Part shown: positions 18,349 to 26,648 of the stretch, in pieces
Numbering within the stretch: the first letter of the stretch is position 1
How the letters are laid out: each line of letters starts with the position of its first letter
Assembly: GCA_045110515.1 (NCBI GenBank)
Contig: JBGCGD010000014.1
Location: forward strand, 1 to 64,000
Direction of reading: 5' to 3'
Origin: Granulosicoccus sp045110515
Lineage (GTDB): Bacteria > Pseudomonadota > Gammaproteobacteria > Granulosicoccales > Granulosicoccaceae
DNA length: 64,000 nucleotides
Notes under the pieces: generated by a model
What the model was told of the DNA's origin: nothing
What the model saw: only the letters and a program-made list of their open reading frames with translations
Databases searched by the model: none
Made by a program: the position numbers and the translations under genes

Positions 18349-19263
18349 CTAGTGCTTGGTGACGTCTTTAGCCTCGTGATTGTCGTCAGTACCTTGCTGT
18401 ACCGCGCTTGGAACCCCTTTGAACAAAGCTGCGACGTCTACCGAGTCGTAGTTGTAGTCGGCATCGCAGAATTCACAAATGATTTCAACTTTACCTTGCT
18501 CTTTTATAATGCTCTCGACCTCTTTGTCTCCTAAGCCCAGCAACATACCGTCTGTTCGCTCGCGAGAACAGCTGCAGTGAAAGCGAATACCTTCCGCATC
18601 GAACAACCTCACTTTCTCTTCATGAAAAATGCGATGTAACAAGGTTTGACTATCATCATGGCAAAGCTCTTGTTTGGTAAGAGTTTCGCAAAGTACCGAT
18701 GCCCTCTGCCATCCGTCAGCGTCATGATAGGTTCGCTCTTCTATGGGTAGTTTTTGAATCAAAACTCCCGCTGCTGTGTTATCGCTTACCGCAAGGTATA
18801 AACGCGTCGGTAGTTGTTCGCTTGTACTGAAATACGTTTGCAACGCATCGGCAATGTTGTCGCCTTCAAGCGGTACGATGCCTTGATAGGGTTCGGCATA
18901 TGCACGCGCCTCTATAGAGATAATCATACGAGCATCCGCGCCGAAGGCTGTTGATAGGTCCGCAGCTACCGGAACGTCATCCCATCTGGCTAGACCGCGG
19001 ACAGTGCCCTCGTTAGTCACTTGAACCACGAGTAAATGGATGGGCCCGTTGCCACGTACTTGTAAGGTGACTTTCCCATCGAACTTCACGGTACTTGATA
19101 ACAATGTTGCCGCTACAAATGCCTCACCCAAAATGCTCTTTACAGGCTCGGGATATTCCGTGCGAGCTACGGCATCAGTCCAGGTGTCATCCAGCTGAAC
19201 CAAATGCCCGCGAACATCACAGGACTCAACAAGAAATTTTTGCTGTCTATCGCGCTCTCGCAT
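18349..19263 (-). CDS. hslO: Redox-regulated chaperone Hsp33
   Basis: Cytosolic holdase switched on by oxidation. The 304-residue product is of family length. The zinc redox switch is at the C-terminus: CSCS (the CxC pair) and, about 30 residues on, CEFC (the CxxC pair). The N-terminal substrate-binding domain includes VRGHLVQLDDTW and the GKVTLQVRGNGPIHLLV strand. GGAG lies nine bases before the ATG. It follows the transporter gene at 19270-20208 by six bases and may belong to the gatCAB transcription unit. Confidence 0.96.
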   Translation of the reverse strand: MRERDRQQKFLVESCDVRGHLVQLDDTWTDAVARTEYPEPVKSILGEAFVAATLLSSTVKFDGKVTLQVRGNGPIHLLVVQVTNEGTVRGLARWDDVPVAADLSTAFGADARMIISIEARAYAEPYQGIVPLEGDNIADALQTYFSTSEQLPTRLYLAVSDNTAAGVLIQKLPIEERTYHDADGWQRASVLCETLTKQELCHDDSQTLLHRIFHEEKVRLFDAEGIRFHCSCSRERTDGMLLGLGDKEVESIIKEQGKVEIICEFCDADYNYDSVDVAALFKGVPSAVQQGTDDNHEAKDVTKH

Positions 19264-19269
19264 ATCTTT

Positions 19270-20208
19270 TCACTCCAGACGACGGTAAAAAACGTCGCCA
19301 ATCAAAGGGGTCAAGTACATCGGCACTTGATAACACGCTATAAAAAGTAATAAAGGTTCTATCTGTGCGACTGGCAACGCCGTTAAATATAAGGCGATAT
19401 TGCGATTTCCCATAACAACGCCTTGAGTAATCGTATTCGCAACACTAAGCGCTCTTAATTTTGCTAACGCAACGCCCAGCAATTGATACCCTGCATTAAC
19501 GATTACCGCAAATGCCAACATCTTAAGCACTGAAACAAAATTAATATCAGGCTCATGGACAGCCGACATCAGCCCGACAACCATCACTACAAGGACGATC
19601 GCACTCGCGCCATCGAGCACCTCTGGTTTCAATGCAATTCCAAAAGAGCGGTTCGCTTTTAAAAACAACATCGCACAAGCCACCGACCCGATGATCAGTA
19701 CTAGCAACACCAACGACGGTCGGATCATGATGGAGGCTGATTGTTCGGGATACAAGAGGTAGAGCACAGGCAAACAACTCAATGGTAGAAACGCAGTACC
19801 CAGCATGAGCCAGCGCATTGCGGCAGAGCCATTACCCGAAAGCAGCATGACCAGATTGGGGCTTCCGGATATAGGCGGAGCAGCTGCCACCAAGGTCATG
19901 GCTAGTATCCAAAGCGCTGGCAGATCAGCCCAGCTAGTCACGGCAAAAACCAATAACGGAAACGCCAACTGATATACAAAAACTAATTTAGCGCTGCCGA
20001 TCCAGTCCGGGGCAGACACCTCTTTAGTCACTGCGATAGTGTCTGGAAAGAGCCTTAGAACGGCCAGGAAAAGCAGCAGCGCAATACACACCGGAATGAG
20101 CGATTTCATGGGCTGCGCTGCCCATGGCATTAGAAGACCGGCCAAGAGGCCGACAGGCAACACCCATCGACCATGCACCCCGCATAAGCTCAGTACTCTA
20201 ACAATCAT
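19270..20208 (-). CDS. Membrane transporter resembling the bile acid:sodium symporter (BASS) family
   Basis: A 312-residue integral membrane protein with about nine or ten hydrophobic helices over its whole length. The segments AAAPPISGSPNLVML (about 106-120) and GVVMGNRNIALYLTALP near the C-terminus resemble the two crossing-helix motifs of SBF/BASS transporters, where a conserved G-x-x-N sequence lies in the second. Substrate unknown. It lies between gatB (45 bp upstream) and hslO (6 bp downstream) on one strand, but there is no obvious functional tie to either. Family assignment is by eye and moderate. Confidence 0.6.
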   Translation of the reverse strand: MIVRVLSLCGVHGRWVLPVGLLAGLLMPWAAQPMKSLIPVCIALLLFLAVLRLFPDTIAVTKEVSAPDWIGSAKLVFVYQLAFPLLVFAVTSWADLPALWILAMTLVAAAPPISGSPNLVMLLSGNGSAAMRWLMLGTAFLPLSCLPVLYLLYPEQSASIMIRPSLVLLVLIIGSVACAMLFLKANRSFGIALKPEVLDGASAIVLVVMVVGLMSAVHEPDINFVSVLKMLAFAVIVNAGYQLLGVALAKLRALSVANTITQGVVMGNRNIALYLTALPVAQIEPLLLFIACYQVPMYLTPLIGDVFYRRLE

Positions 20209-20253
20209 GAAGCGACGTTAAGCGAAATCCATCGCAACCTGATCAAGCGACTA

Positions 20254-21690
20254 TCAGCCTTTGAGCTTTTCGCGCAGTATTTGGTTCAGCTGAGCGGGGT
20301 TCGCCTTGCCCTTGGAGGCCTTCATGACTGCACCTACAAAAAAGGACAATAGTTTTTCTTTACCTGCTCGGTATTCTTCTAACTGGGACGGGTTTGCAGC
20401 AATGACTTCATCAATCATTGATTCGATGGCACCGGTATCGGTGATTTGCTTAAGTCCACGAGCTTCGATGATGTCATCGACATCACCCTCACAAGCCCAT
20501 AATCCATCAAACACCTGCTTGCCCAATTTGCCGGACAGCGTACCGTCATCGACCCGGCTGATGAGCTTGCCAAGTTGAACTGCGCTTACAGGTACGTCGC
20601 CAAGTTCAACGTCTTCCTTGTTCATGCGTCCAAACAATTCACCCAGCATCCAGTTGGCCGCCAGTTTTGGAGCGAATGAATGTTCGGCGAACACCGCTTC
20701 AAAATAATCAGCAACTTGTTTGTCGCTTACCAGAGACTGCGCATCGATAGCGCTGAGTTCCAGATCTTCGACAAAGCGTGTGCGTCGTTTCGTCGGAAGC
20801 TCGGGCATGGTTTCAGCAACGGCTGATATGAATGCATCGTCAATTACCAAGGGAGGCAAATCGGGATCAGGGAAATAGCGATAGTCATTAGCTTCTTCTT
20901 TGCTACGCATCGAACGGGTTTCATCTTTATCCGCATCGTACAGTCGCGTTTCCTGGACAATCTTACCGCCGTCTTCGAGTATGTCGATCTGGCGTTCGAC
21001 CTCGTAGTCAATAGCGCGCTCTAAAAAACGAAATGAATTCAGGTTTTTAATTTCTGTGCGGGTACCCAGGGTATCGCTGCCTTTTTCTCGAATAGAAATA
21101 TTGGCATCGCACCTGAAAGAGCCTTCCTGCATATTGCCGTCACAGATTTCGATATAACGCACTAGCGAATGTATATAACGGGCATAGGCAACGGCTTCTT
21201 CAGCAGAACGCATGTCGGGCTCTGATACGATTTCCAACAACGGCGTACCCGCACGGTTTAAGTCTATACCGGTACAACCTTCAAAAAGATCATGCACTGA
21301 TTTACCGGCATCCTCTTCTAAATGAGCACGTGTTAAGCCGATGGTCTTTTCATCACCATTGGGCAAGGTGACAGTAATACTGCCCTCACCCACGATAGGG
21401 AAAGCCATTTGAGAAATTTGATAACCCTTGGGCAAGTCAGGGTAGAAGTAGTTTTTTCTGGCAAATACTGAGCGTTTTGTTATCTCAGCATCGGTTGCCA
21501 GTGCAAAGCGCACAGCCATACGCACAACATCGCGATTAACAACAGGTAAAACACCGGGCAGTCCTAGATCGACAGGAGAAGCCTGTGTATTAGGTTCAGC
21601 ACCAAAGGCGGTTGAAGCACCCGAGAAAATTTTTGAACGAGTAGCAAGCTGCGCATGAATCTCCAGCCCGATAACAGTTTCCCATGACAT
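20254..21690 (-). CDS. gatB: Aspartyl/glutamyl-tRNA amidotransferase subunit B
   Basis: Phosphorylates and then amidates Asp-tRNA(Asn) or Glu-tRNA(Gln) together with GatA and GatC. The 478-residue product starts WETVIGLEIHAQLAT, has the kinase-site region FYPDLPKGYQISQ and the ENEGS-like SGxLSGKLGKQVF hinge, and ends in the YqeY-like tRNA-binding tail (KGKANPAQLNQILREKL). It follows gatA by 12 bp. Which tRNA is the real target depends on whether AsnS and GlnS are present elsewhere. Confidence 0.97.
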   Translation of the reverse strand: MSWETVIGLEIHAQLATRSKIFSGASTAFGAEPNTQASPVDLGLPGVLPVVNRDVVRMAVRFALATDAEITKRSVFARKNYFYPDLPKGYQISQMAFPIVGEGSITVTLPNGDEKTIGLTRAHLEEDAGKSVHDLFEGCTGIDLNRAGTPLLEIVSEPDMRSAEEAVAYARYIHSLVRYIEICDGNMQEGSFRCDANISIREKGSDTLGTRTEIKNLNSFRFLERAIDYEVERQIDILEDGGKIVQETRLYDADKDETRSMRSKEEANDYRYFPDPDLPPLVIDDAFISAVAETMPELPTKRRTRFVEDLELSAIDAQSLVSDKQVADYFEAVFAEHSFAPKLAANWMLGELFGRMNKEDVELGDVPVSAVQLGKLISRVDDGTLSGKLGKQVFDGLWACEGDVDDIIEARGLKQITDTGAIESMIDEVIAANPSQLEEYRAGKEKLLSFFVGAVMKASKGKANPAQLNQILREKLKG

Positions 21691-21702
21691 AGTGTATTAC
21701 CC

Positions 21703-23157
21703 TTAATCGATTGCCGCAGGCGACTGTAAGTGCCAATTCGTTGCGTTCTGATATTGATGGGCGATATTAAGCAATCGAGCTTCCTGATTCGCTGGCGCAA
21801 CCATTTGCAATCCTACCGGTAGCCCTTCGGAAAAACCACAAGGCGCTGATATACCGGGCAAACCCGATAAATTTGCTGACACGGTAAACAGGTCGTTTAA
21901 ATACATCGATACCGGGTCGCTGGTTTTAGCACCACGTTCAAACGCTGTCGTTGGCGTGGTGGGCCCGGCAATAACATCAACCTCTTTAAAGGCTTCTGTA
22001 AAATCATTACTCACCAACTGCCTTACCTGTTGTGCTTTTAAGTAGTAAGCATCGTAGTAGCCGGCAGAGAGTGTATAAGCTCCAATTAAAATTCTGCGTT
22101 TGACTTCAGCACCGAAACCCTCACCTCTTGAGCGCTTATAGAGGTCTTCCAGGTCTTGAGGATTCTCAGCGCGATGGCCAAACCTGACACCATCGAAACG
22201 CGACAGGTTACTGGATGCCTCAGCAGGCGCAATAACGTAATACGCAGGAACACACAGCCCCTGATTAGGCAATGAGACGCTCTTTAATACGGCCCCGGCC
22301 CGTTCCAATTCGGCCAACGCTTCTTTAACGGCATCGCCGACACCCGATTCCAACCCTTCGCCAAAGTACTCTTCAGGAACACCGATACGAAGCCCCTTTA
22401 TGTCATCGTTGAGGGAGGCGACAAAATCTGGAACTTCAAGATCACTACTGGTGGAGTCACGCGGATCGTGCCCAGACATAGCTTGCAGCAACAAGGCACA
22501 ATCTTCTGCAGTGCGCGCCAGCGGGCCGCCTTGATCTAGACTAGAGGCAAAGGCGATCATGCCGTAACGAGAGACACGGCCGTATGTCGGCTTGATTCCG
22601 GTAACACCGCAAAAAGCGGCTGGTTGACGTATCGAACCGCCGGTATCTGTGCCGGTGGCCGCAGAGGCAAGCTGAGCGGCTACAATTGCCGCGCTACCGC
22701 CAGACGAGCCGCCAGGCACTCTATCGTGTTGCCAGGGGTTGGCGACTGAACCGAAAAAACTGTTTTCGTTTGACGACCCCATGGCGAATTCATCCATGTT
22801 CGCCTTGCCCAAAGACACCACACCTGCGGCAGTTAGTTTGTCGACAACAGTTGCGTTATAGGGTGCAATGAAATTTTCCAGCATGCGTGAACCACACGTG
22901 GTTCGTACACCTTTGGTGCAAAAAATATCTTTGTGGGCAATGGGTATGCCGGTTAAGGCTCCGCCCTCTCCATTCTTAATCCGCTCGTCCGCCGCTTTCG
23001 CTGCATTGCGGGCAGCTTCTTCGTTTACAAGAATATAAGCGTTGAGATCATTATTTAAGCGATCGATGCGGGCGAGGTAGTGATCCACAAGCTCAAGACT
23101 TGTGAGCTCTCCACTGGCCAGAAGCGCTGCTTGCTGGGCAAGCGTCTTATCATGCAT
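21703..23157 (-). CDS. gatA: Aspartyl/glutamyl-tRNA amidotransferase subunit A
   Basis: Amidase-signature enzyme that hydrolyses glutamine and passes ammonia to GatB. The 484-residue product has the catalytic lysine in GIPIAHKDIFC, and the serines of the Ser-cisSer-Lys triad in PGGSSGGSAAIVAAQL and TGTDTGGSIRQPA. Length is normal. Middle gene of gatC-gatA-gatB; the ATG at 23157 has only a weak ribosome binding site. Confidence 0.97.
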   Translation of the reverse strand: MHDKTLAQQAALLASGELTSLELVDHYLARIDRLNNDLNAYILVNEEAARNAAKAADERIKNGEGGALTGIPIAHKDIFCTKGVRTTCGSRMLENFIAPYNATVVDKLTAAGVVSLGKANMDEFAMGSSNENSFFGSVANPWQHDRVPGGSSGGSAAIVAAQLASAATGTDTGGSIRQPAAFCGVTGIKPTYGRVSRYGMIAFASSLDQGGPLARTAEDCALLLQAMSGHDPRDSTSSDLEVPDFVASLNDDIKGLRIGVPEEYFGEGLESGVGDAVKEALAELERAGAVLKSVSLPNQGLCVPAYYVIAPAEASSNLSRFDGVRFGHRAENPQDLEDLYKRSRGEGFGAEVKRRILIGAYTLSAGYYDAYYLKAQQVRQLVSNDFTEAFKEVDVIAGPTTPTTAFERGAKTSDPVSMYLNDLFTVSANLSGLPGISAPCGFSEGLPVGLQMVAPANQEARLLNIAHQYQNATNWHLQSPAAID

Positions 23158-23206
23158 GTTGAGAAAAACCTGTTGTCAGTTTTCGAAAAAAACGCGTTGT
23201 TTTCGA

Positions 23207-23494
23207 TTATTCAATGACGCGCGGTACTAAAAAATAGCCATCCTGAGTTGACGGCGCCGGTGCTTGCAACGTCTCGCGCTGATTCGGTTCGCTCACCTCA
23301 TCATCACGCAAAAGAAGCGATGCACTTGCCGGATGAGCCATGGGCTCGACACCTGTCGTATCGACAGCCTGCAGCTGTTCGACCAGATTAAGCATGGTAG
23401 ACAAATCTTCAGCAAGTGGTTGAAGGGAATCCTCGTCAACGCCTAATCTGGCTAAGTGTGCGATGGATTTGATGTCGTCAGTTGTCAGTGCCAC
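23207..23494 (-). CDS. gatC: Aspartyl/glutamyl-tRNA amidotransferase subunit C
   Basis: Small belt subunit that wraps around the GatA-GatB interface. The 95-residue product starts MALTTDDIKSIAHLARLGVD and contains the LSTMLNLVEQLQAVDT helix and the conserved VEPMAHP turn. It is the first gene of the minus-strand unit; slyX is divergent, with 108 bp between them. Confidence 0.95.
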   Translation of the reverse strand: MALTTDDIKSIAHLARLGVDEDSLQPLAEDLSTMLNLVEQLQAVDTTGVEPMAHPASASLLLRDDEVSEPNQRETLQAPAPSTQDGYFLVPRVIE

Positions 23495-23548
23495 AAATCT
23501 AACTCAGTCTTTGTTGTAAGCGCGGGAATCTATCATAATGTAGCGCAT

Positions 23549-23573
23549 CCTAGGCTAGATCACCTAACCTAGG
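23549..23573. promoter_or_regulatory. Inverted repeat between gatC and slyX
   Basis: CCTAGGCTAG and CTAACCTAGG form a near-perfect inverted repeat (9 of 10 positions) around a 5-base ATCAC centre, in the divergent promoter region. It could be an operator for either gene. No known regulator can be named. Confidence 0.3.
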
Positions 23574-23602
23574 CTCTATTTGTCAATCAAGGCCAATCCC
23601 TT

Positions 23603-23827
23603 ATGAGCGAAATCCAGCCATTAACCGAGGCGCACCTTGAGTCGCTCGAACTGAAAATGATGGATTTGGAAAACACCGTGCAGCAGCTTAATGAAGTTGT
23701 TTTGCGCCAATACAAAGATATAGAGCGCCTGCAACTACAGCAGGAAGAACTCATGAACCGTATGGCGGGTTCATCTGCGGGGGAAGCCTCCCCTTCTGCG
23801 ACGGATGAAATTCCCCCGCACTACTAA
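23603..23827 (+). CDS. slyX: SlyX family protein
   Basis: A 74-residue protein of the widespread but poorly understood SlyX family. It is a single coiled coil: ESLELKMMDLENTVQQLNEV then VLRQYKDIERLQLQQEELM with regular heptad leucines, followed by a short tail ending in PPHY, the conserved SlyX end. It is convergent with the Rieske-like gene 34 bp away. Confidence 0.9.
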   Translation: MSEIQPLTEAHLESLELKMMDLENTVQQLNEVVLRQYKDIERLQLQQEELMNRMAGSSAGEASPSATDEIPPHY

Positions 23828-23861
23828 GCATCCCGCTGCAATCAACGTGGCCAGTGAATCG

Positions 23862-24440
23862 CTAACGCCCCAGAATAATGGTTTGTCCGCTGACAGCATA
23901 AGCCGGCACAACCAGATTTTTGGTTGCGTATTGCGACTCGAAAACCCGGCCAGCAAGATCGTAGCGGGATTTGCGACACGTATCTATAAATCCTCCGGCC
24001 CAGGGCTTGTCTTGAAACGGTGCGGATTCTGCCGGCAAATGCTCCAGAGAACATCCCAAATCTGTCCCCGAAGCAATGGCCACAAACCAATCGGCCTCGA
24101 TAGAGCGGTAGGAATTTTCAGCCGATTCCGGCTGCTCGGAGTTTCGCGAGTTTTGATCTTTCAACCTGGCGTCCGGCTCTCGAAGTTTTGCAAGCTCAAC
24201 ACCTTGTCGTTTATAAATCAGTACGGGGCGGCCTTCCCAGGTCAGAAAGTTAACTTCGCCTGGATTCATGGTGCTGACATCGACTTTCTTGGTAGGAACT
24301 TCGGGCACTTCATCGTTGCCCGTTCGTATGGCCGATATGACGACATAGACAACGGACAATGCCGCAAGGTACATGAGCACCTTAATAGCTACTCGAAGCT
24401 TAAGTCGGCGCTCCTGCGCCTCTGGAGTCGGTTTTTTCAC
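23862..24440 (-). CDS. Rieske-fold protein lacking the [2Fe-2S] ligands (PetA-like)
   Basis: A 192-residue protein with one N-terminal membrane helix (about 17-37) and a domain that follows the cytochrome bc1 Rieske subunit throughout: MNPGEVNFLTWEGRPVLIYK (58-77), ENSYRSIEADWFVAIASG (108-125) and RYDLAGRVFESQYATKNLVV (159-178), ending in TIILG. Where Rieske proteins have CTHLGC, this has GTDLGC (125-130); where they have CPCHGS, it has DTCRKS (153-158). All four cluster ligands (two Cys, two His) are therefore replaced, while Cys130 and Cys155, equivalent to the structural disulfide pair, remain. It cannot bind a Rieske cluster in the known way. No cytochrome b or c1 gene is nearby. Function unknown. 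Confidence 0.85.
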   Translation of the reverse strand: MKKPTPEAQERRLKLRVAIKVLMYLAALSVVYVVISAIRTGNDEVPEVPTKKVDVSTMNPGEVNFLTWEGRPVLIYKRQGVELAKLREPDARLKDQNSRNSEQPESAENSYRSIEADWFVAIASGTDLGCSLEHLPAESAPFQDKPWAGGFIDTCRKSRYDLAGRVFESQYATKNLVVPAYAVSGQTIILGR

Positions 24441-24484
24441 ACCACACGTTTCAATAACTTCACTTTAGTGAGTTTACGGTACTT

Positions 24485-25276
24485 ATGAGTATCTGGACGC
24501 CCCCGGTGATCACGGCCATAGCCTCTAGTGATTTCCCAGCTGACAACACACTGTTTTCAACCCTGAATTTACCCCTCGACAAAGCCTCTGGTGAGAATCG
24601 GTGGCAACTCCAGAGACTATCTGGAGTCCTGTCCATACAGAGCCCTGAAGGTTTAACCCAATCAGTGGATTTCGTCGGCGGAAAATCAAGACACCGAAGC
24701 AGAGAGGCCGGTCACGGCGCTGCCCCGTTAAAAAAAGCCCTTGGTATCAGTGCATTTGAAAAGCGTCACGCTCGTAAGCCGAGAATCGTCGATGCAACGG
24801 GTGGCTGGGGACAAGATGCCTGGCTGATGGCATTAATGAAGTGCACGGTTACGCTCATCGAAAAAAACCCCATCGTGCATGCACTGCTAGCCGATGCTTT
24901 GGCCAGGGCCCAGCGGGACGAACAGTGCTCTGATGTTGCGAGGCGCATGTCATTGCATAACGATGATGCGTGTAACTTACTGGCTCAATTGTCTGCCGAT
25001 GTTATCTATCTGGATCCAATGTATCCACATAGGGCACGTAAGAAAGCAGACTCGAAAAAAGGCATGCAAATTTTGCAAAGCCTGCTGGGACCCGTTGACG
25101 ATGTTCTCTCCCGACAGTTGTTGGAAGCTGCGATAAAAAATGGCGCTACGCGAATCGTGGTCAAACGTCCAAAAGGCGCGACTGTCTTGGAACCTATGAG
25201 TACTTTTTCGGGGCAACTCATCGATATTCAATCACCGAATACCCGATACGATGTTTATCTGCAGCACACCGATTGA
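24485..25276 (+). CDS. rsmJ: 16S rRNA (guanine-1516-N2)-methyltransferase RsmJ
   Basis: SAM-dependent methyltransferase acting on the 30S subunit. The 263-residue product has the family motifs VDATGGWGQDAWLMA (SAM loop, about 100-114), TLIEKNPIVHALLADAL, the catalytic-site motif IYLDPMYPHRARKKADSKKG and the late strand RIVVKRPKGA. The N-terminal ~70 residues, with VDFVGGKSRHR, also match YhiQ/RsmJ. It is divergent from the Rieske-like gene, with 44 bp between the starts. Confidence 0.92.
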   Translation: MSIWTPPVITAIASSDFPADNTLFSTLNLPLDKASGENRWQLQRLSGVLSIQSPEGLTQSVDFVGGKSRHRSREAGHGAAPLKKALGISAFEKRHARKPRIVDATGGWGQDAWLMALMKCTVTLIEKNPIVHALLADALARAQRDEQCSDVARRMSLHNDDACNLLAQLSADVIYLDPMYPHRARKKADSKKGMQILQSLLGPVDDVLSRQLLEAAIKNGATRIVVKRPKGATVLEPMSTFSGQLIDIQSPNTRYDVYLQHTD

Positions 25277-25279
25277 AAA

Positions 25280-25303
25280 CGGCCTAGGCTGAATGCTTAG
25301 CCG
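25280..25303. terminator. Bulged hairpin between convergent rsmJ and VOC genes
   Basis: CGGCCTAGGC pairs imperfectly with GCTTAGCCG across a short loop, overlapping the VOC gene stop codon. No T tract. Possible weak bidirectional terminator. Confidence 0.3.
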
Positions 25304-25707
25304 GCTGGTTGAATCAGATCCCAGAGATTGCCGTACAAATCGCGAAATACGGCTACGGTTCCATAGACTTCTTCTCTGGGCTCTCCTCTGACAAACTCTA
25401 CGCCTTTTCGCTTATAGGTGTCATAGTCACGCCAGAAGTCGTCCGTATACAGAAATAAAAAAACTCGTCCGCCTGTCTGATTGCCTATTCGTGATTCTTC
25501 CTCTGGAGAGTCTGCTTGTGCAAGTAACAAACGGCATTGCGATTCTCCTGGAGAAACTACAACCCAGCGTTTAGCTGCATGGTGTTGTGTGCTTGGCTCC
25601 AGTACCGTGTCTTCAATCAGACTAAAACCTAACTTCCCCACATAGAAGTCGATGGCCTCGTCGTACTCTTTTACGACTAAGGCCATCTGCGCTATATGCT
25701 GAGTCAT
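25297..25707 (-). CDS. VOC (glyoxalase/bleomycin-resistance) superfamily protein
   Basis: A 136-residue single-domain protein with the paired beta-alpha-beta-beta-beta modules of the vicinal oxygen chelate fold. The first metal-ligand position is the His of QHIAQMALVV, and the segments EYDEAIDFYVGKLGF, GRVFLFLYTDDFWRDYDTYK and VAVFRDLYGNLWDLIQP follow family order; the last holds the usual D-x-x-GN-x-W signature. The substrate cannot be told; many such proteins remain unassigned. It begins directly after the yajQ stop and is probably co-transcribed with it. Confidence 0.88.
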   Translation of the reverse strand: MTQHIAQMALVVKEYDEAIDFYVGKLGFSLIEDTVLEPSTQHHAAKRWVVVSPGESQCRLLLAQADSPEEESRIGNQTGGRVFLFLYTDDFWRDYDTYKRKGVEFVRGEPREEVYGTVAVFRDLYGNLWDLIQPAG

Positions 25708-26190
25708 TTAATCCCTGAAATTTTGGAACTGCATGGGTAGTCCTAACTCAGCGGACTTGAGCATGCTCATAACGTTTTGCAAATCATCGCGTTTTTTGCC
25801 AGTCACGCGGAGCTGTTCGCCTTGGATTTGAGCCTGCACTTTTATCTTAGACTCTTTGATTTTGGCAACCGCTTTCTTGGCAGTTTCTTTATCAATACCC
25901 TGACGAACAACTATTGCCTGCTTAACCCCTTTACCACTATTTTCAACCTTCCCTGCTTCCAGGCATCCGATGTCAATTTGTCGGGCAGTCAGTTTTTGAT
26001 AAAGCACCGGGTGAATTTGCTGGACTTGAAAGTCACTATCAGCGAATACCATGACCTTACCGTCGCTAAGTTCTACCTTGGCTGAAGTTCCTTTGAAATC
26101 GAAGCGATTTCCGATTTCGCGCTGTGTATGATCGATGGCATTACTCAACTCGTGCTGATCTACTTCGGACACTACATCGAATGAAGGCAT
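25708..26190 (-). CDS. yajQ: YajQ family nucleotide (cyclic-di-GMP)-binding protein
   Basis: Small two-domain protein of the UPF0234 family; the Xanthomonas member binds cyclic di-GMP. The 160-residue product has the standard start MPSFDVVSEVDQHELSNA, NRFDFKGTSAKVEL, and the late KVQAQIQGEQLRVTGKKRDD and PMQFQNFRD end. The ATG at 26190 is chosen over an in-frame start at 26220 because the family begins MPSFD and AGGAA stands just upstream. It is divergent from the DUF423 gene. Confidence 0.95.
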   Translation of the reverse strand: MPSFDVVSEVDQHELSNAIDHTQREIGNRFDFKGTSAKVELSDGKVMVFADSDFQVQQIHPVLYQKLTARQIDIGCLEAGKVENSGKGVKQAIVVRQGIDKETAKKAVAKIKESKIKVQAQIQGEQLRVTGKKRDDLQNVMSMLKSAELGLPMQFQNFRD

Positions 26191-26247
26191 GACATTCCTA
26201 CCGTTTATTGACAAACTCAAGATCTTACCAGAGCTACTGAAGAAACT

Positions 26248-26643
26248 ATGAATAAGTCGATTCTTGTGGTGGGTGCCCTTCTCGGCGCAACTGCAGTGAT
26301 GTCAGGCGCCTTTGGCGCTCATGCTCTTCAGTCCGTTTTGAGCGAAAAGGCAGCAGGATGGTACGACACTGCCGTAACGTATCATTCAACACATGCCCTC
26401 GCCTTACTAGCAGCCGGCTTAGTTTCGCTACACACTGCAAACGGTCCGGGCACTAAATGGCTGAAAATCTCCGCGTGGTGTTTCTGCCTTGGTGTTCTTG
26501 TCTTTTCCGGCAGCCTTTACGTAATGGCTTTCACCGGCATTACAAAGCTGGGCATGATTACTCCCATTGGCGGTGCATTGCTGATTATCGGCTGGCTCAG
26601 CCTTGCTTGGGGTGCCAGTCGTCTTTCAACAGGAGTATCCTAA
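26248..26643 (+). CDS. DUF423 (YgdD-type) small membrane protein
   Basis: A 131-residue protein with four hydrophobic segments: about 5-22, 47-66, 75-97 and 101-122. The motif GAFGAHALQSVLSEKAAGWYDTA loosely quoted from residues 21-43 (GAFGAHAL, then YDTAVTYH) is the DUF423 signature. The family is found in the inner membrane of many proteobacteria with no defined function. pdxH starts five bases after its stop, so the two are probably co-transcribed. Confidence 0.9.
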   Translation: MNKSILVVGALLGATAVMSGAFGAHALQSVLSEKAAGWYDTAVTYHSTHALALLAAGLVSLHTANGPGTKWLKISAWCFCLGVLVFSGSLYVMAFTGITKLGMITPIGGALLIIGWLSLAWGASRLSTGVS

Positions 26644-26648
26644 GGCTT

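Noticed and set aside
23862..24440. A working bc1 Rieske iron-sulfur protein
   Set aside because: All four iron-ligand positions are substituted and there are no petB or petC genes nearby.
26457..26648. Long upstream extension of the pdxH frame inside the DUF423 gene
   Set aside because: The PdxH family start matches the ATG at 26649; the upstream part is an out-of-frame shadow of DUF423.
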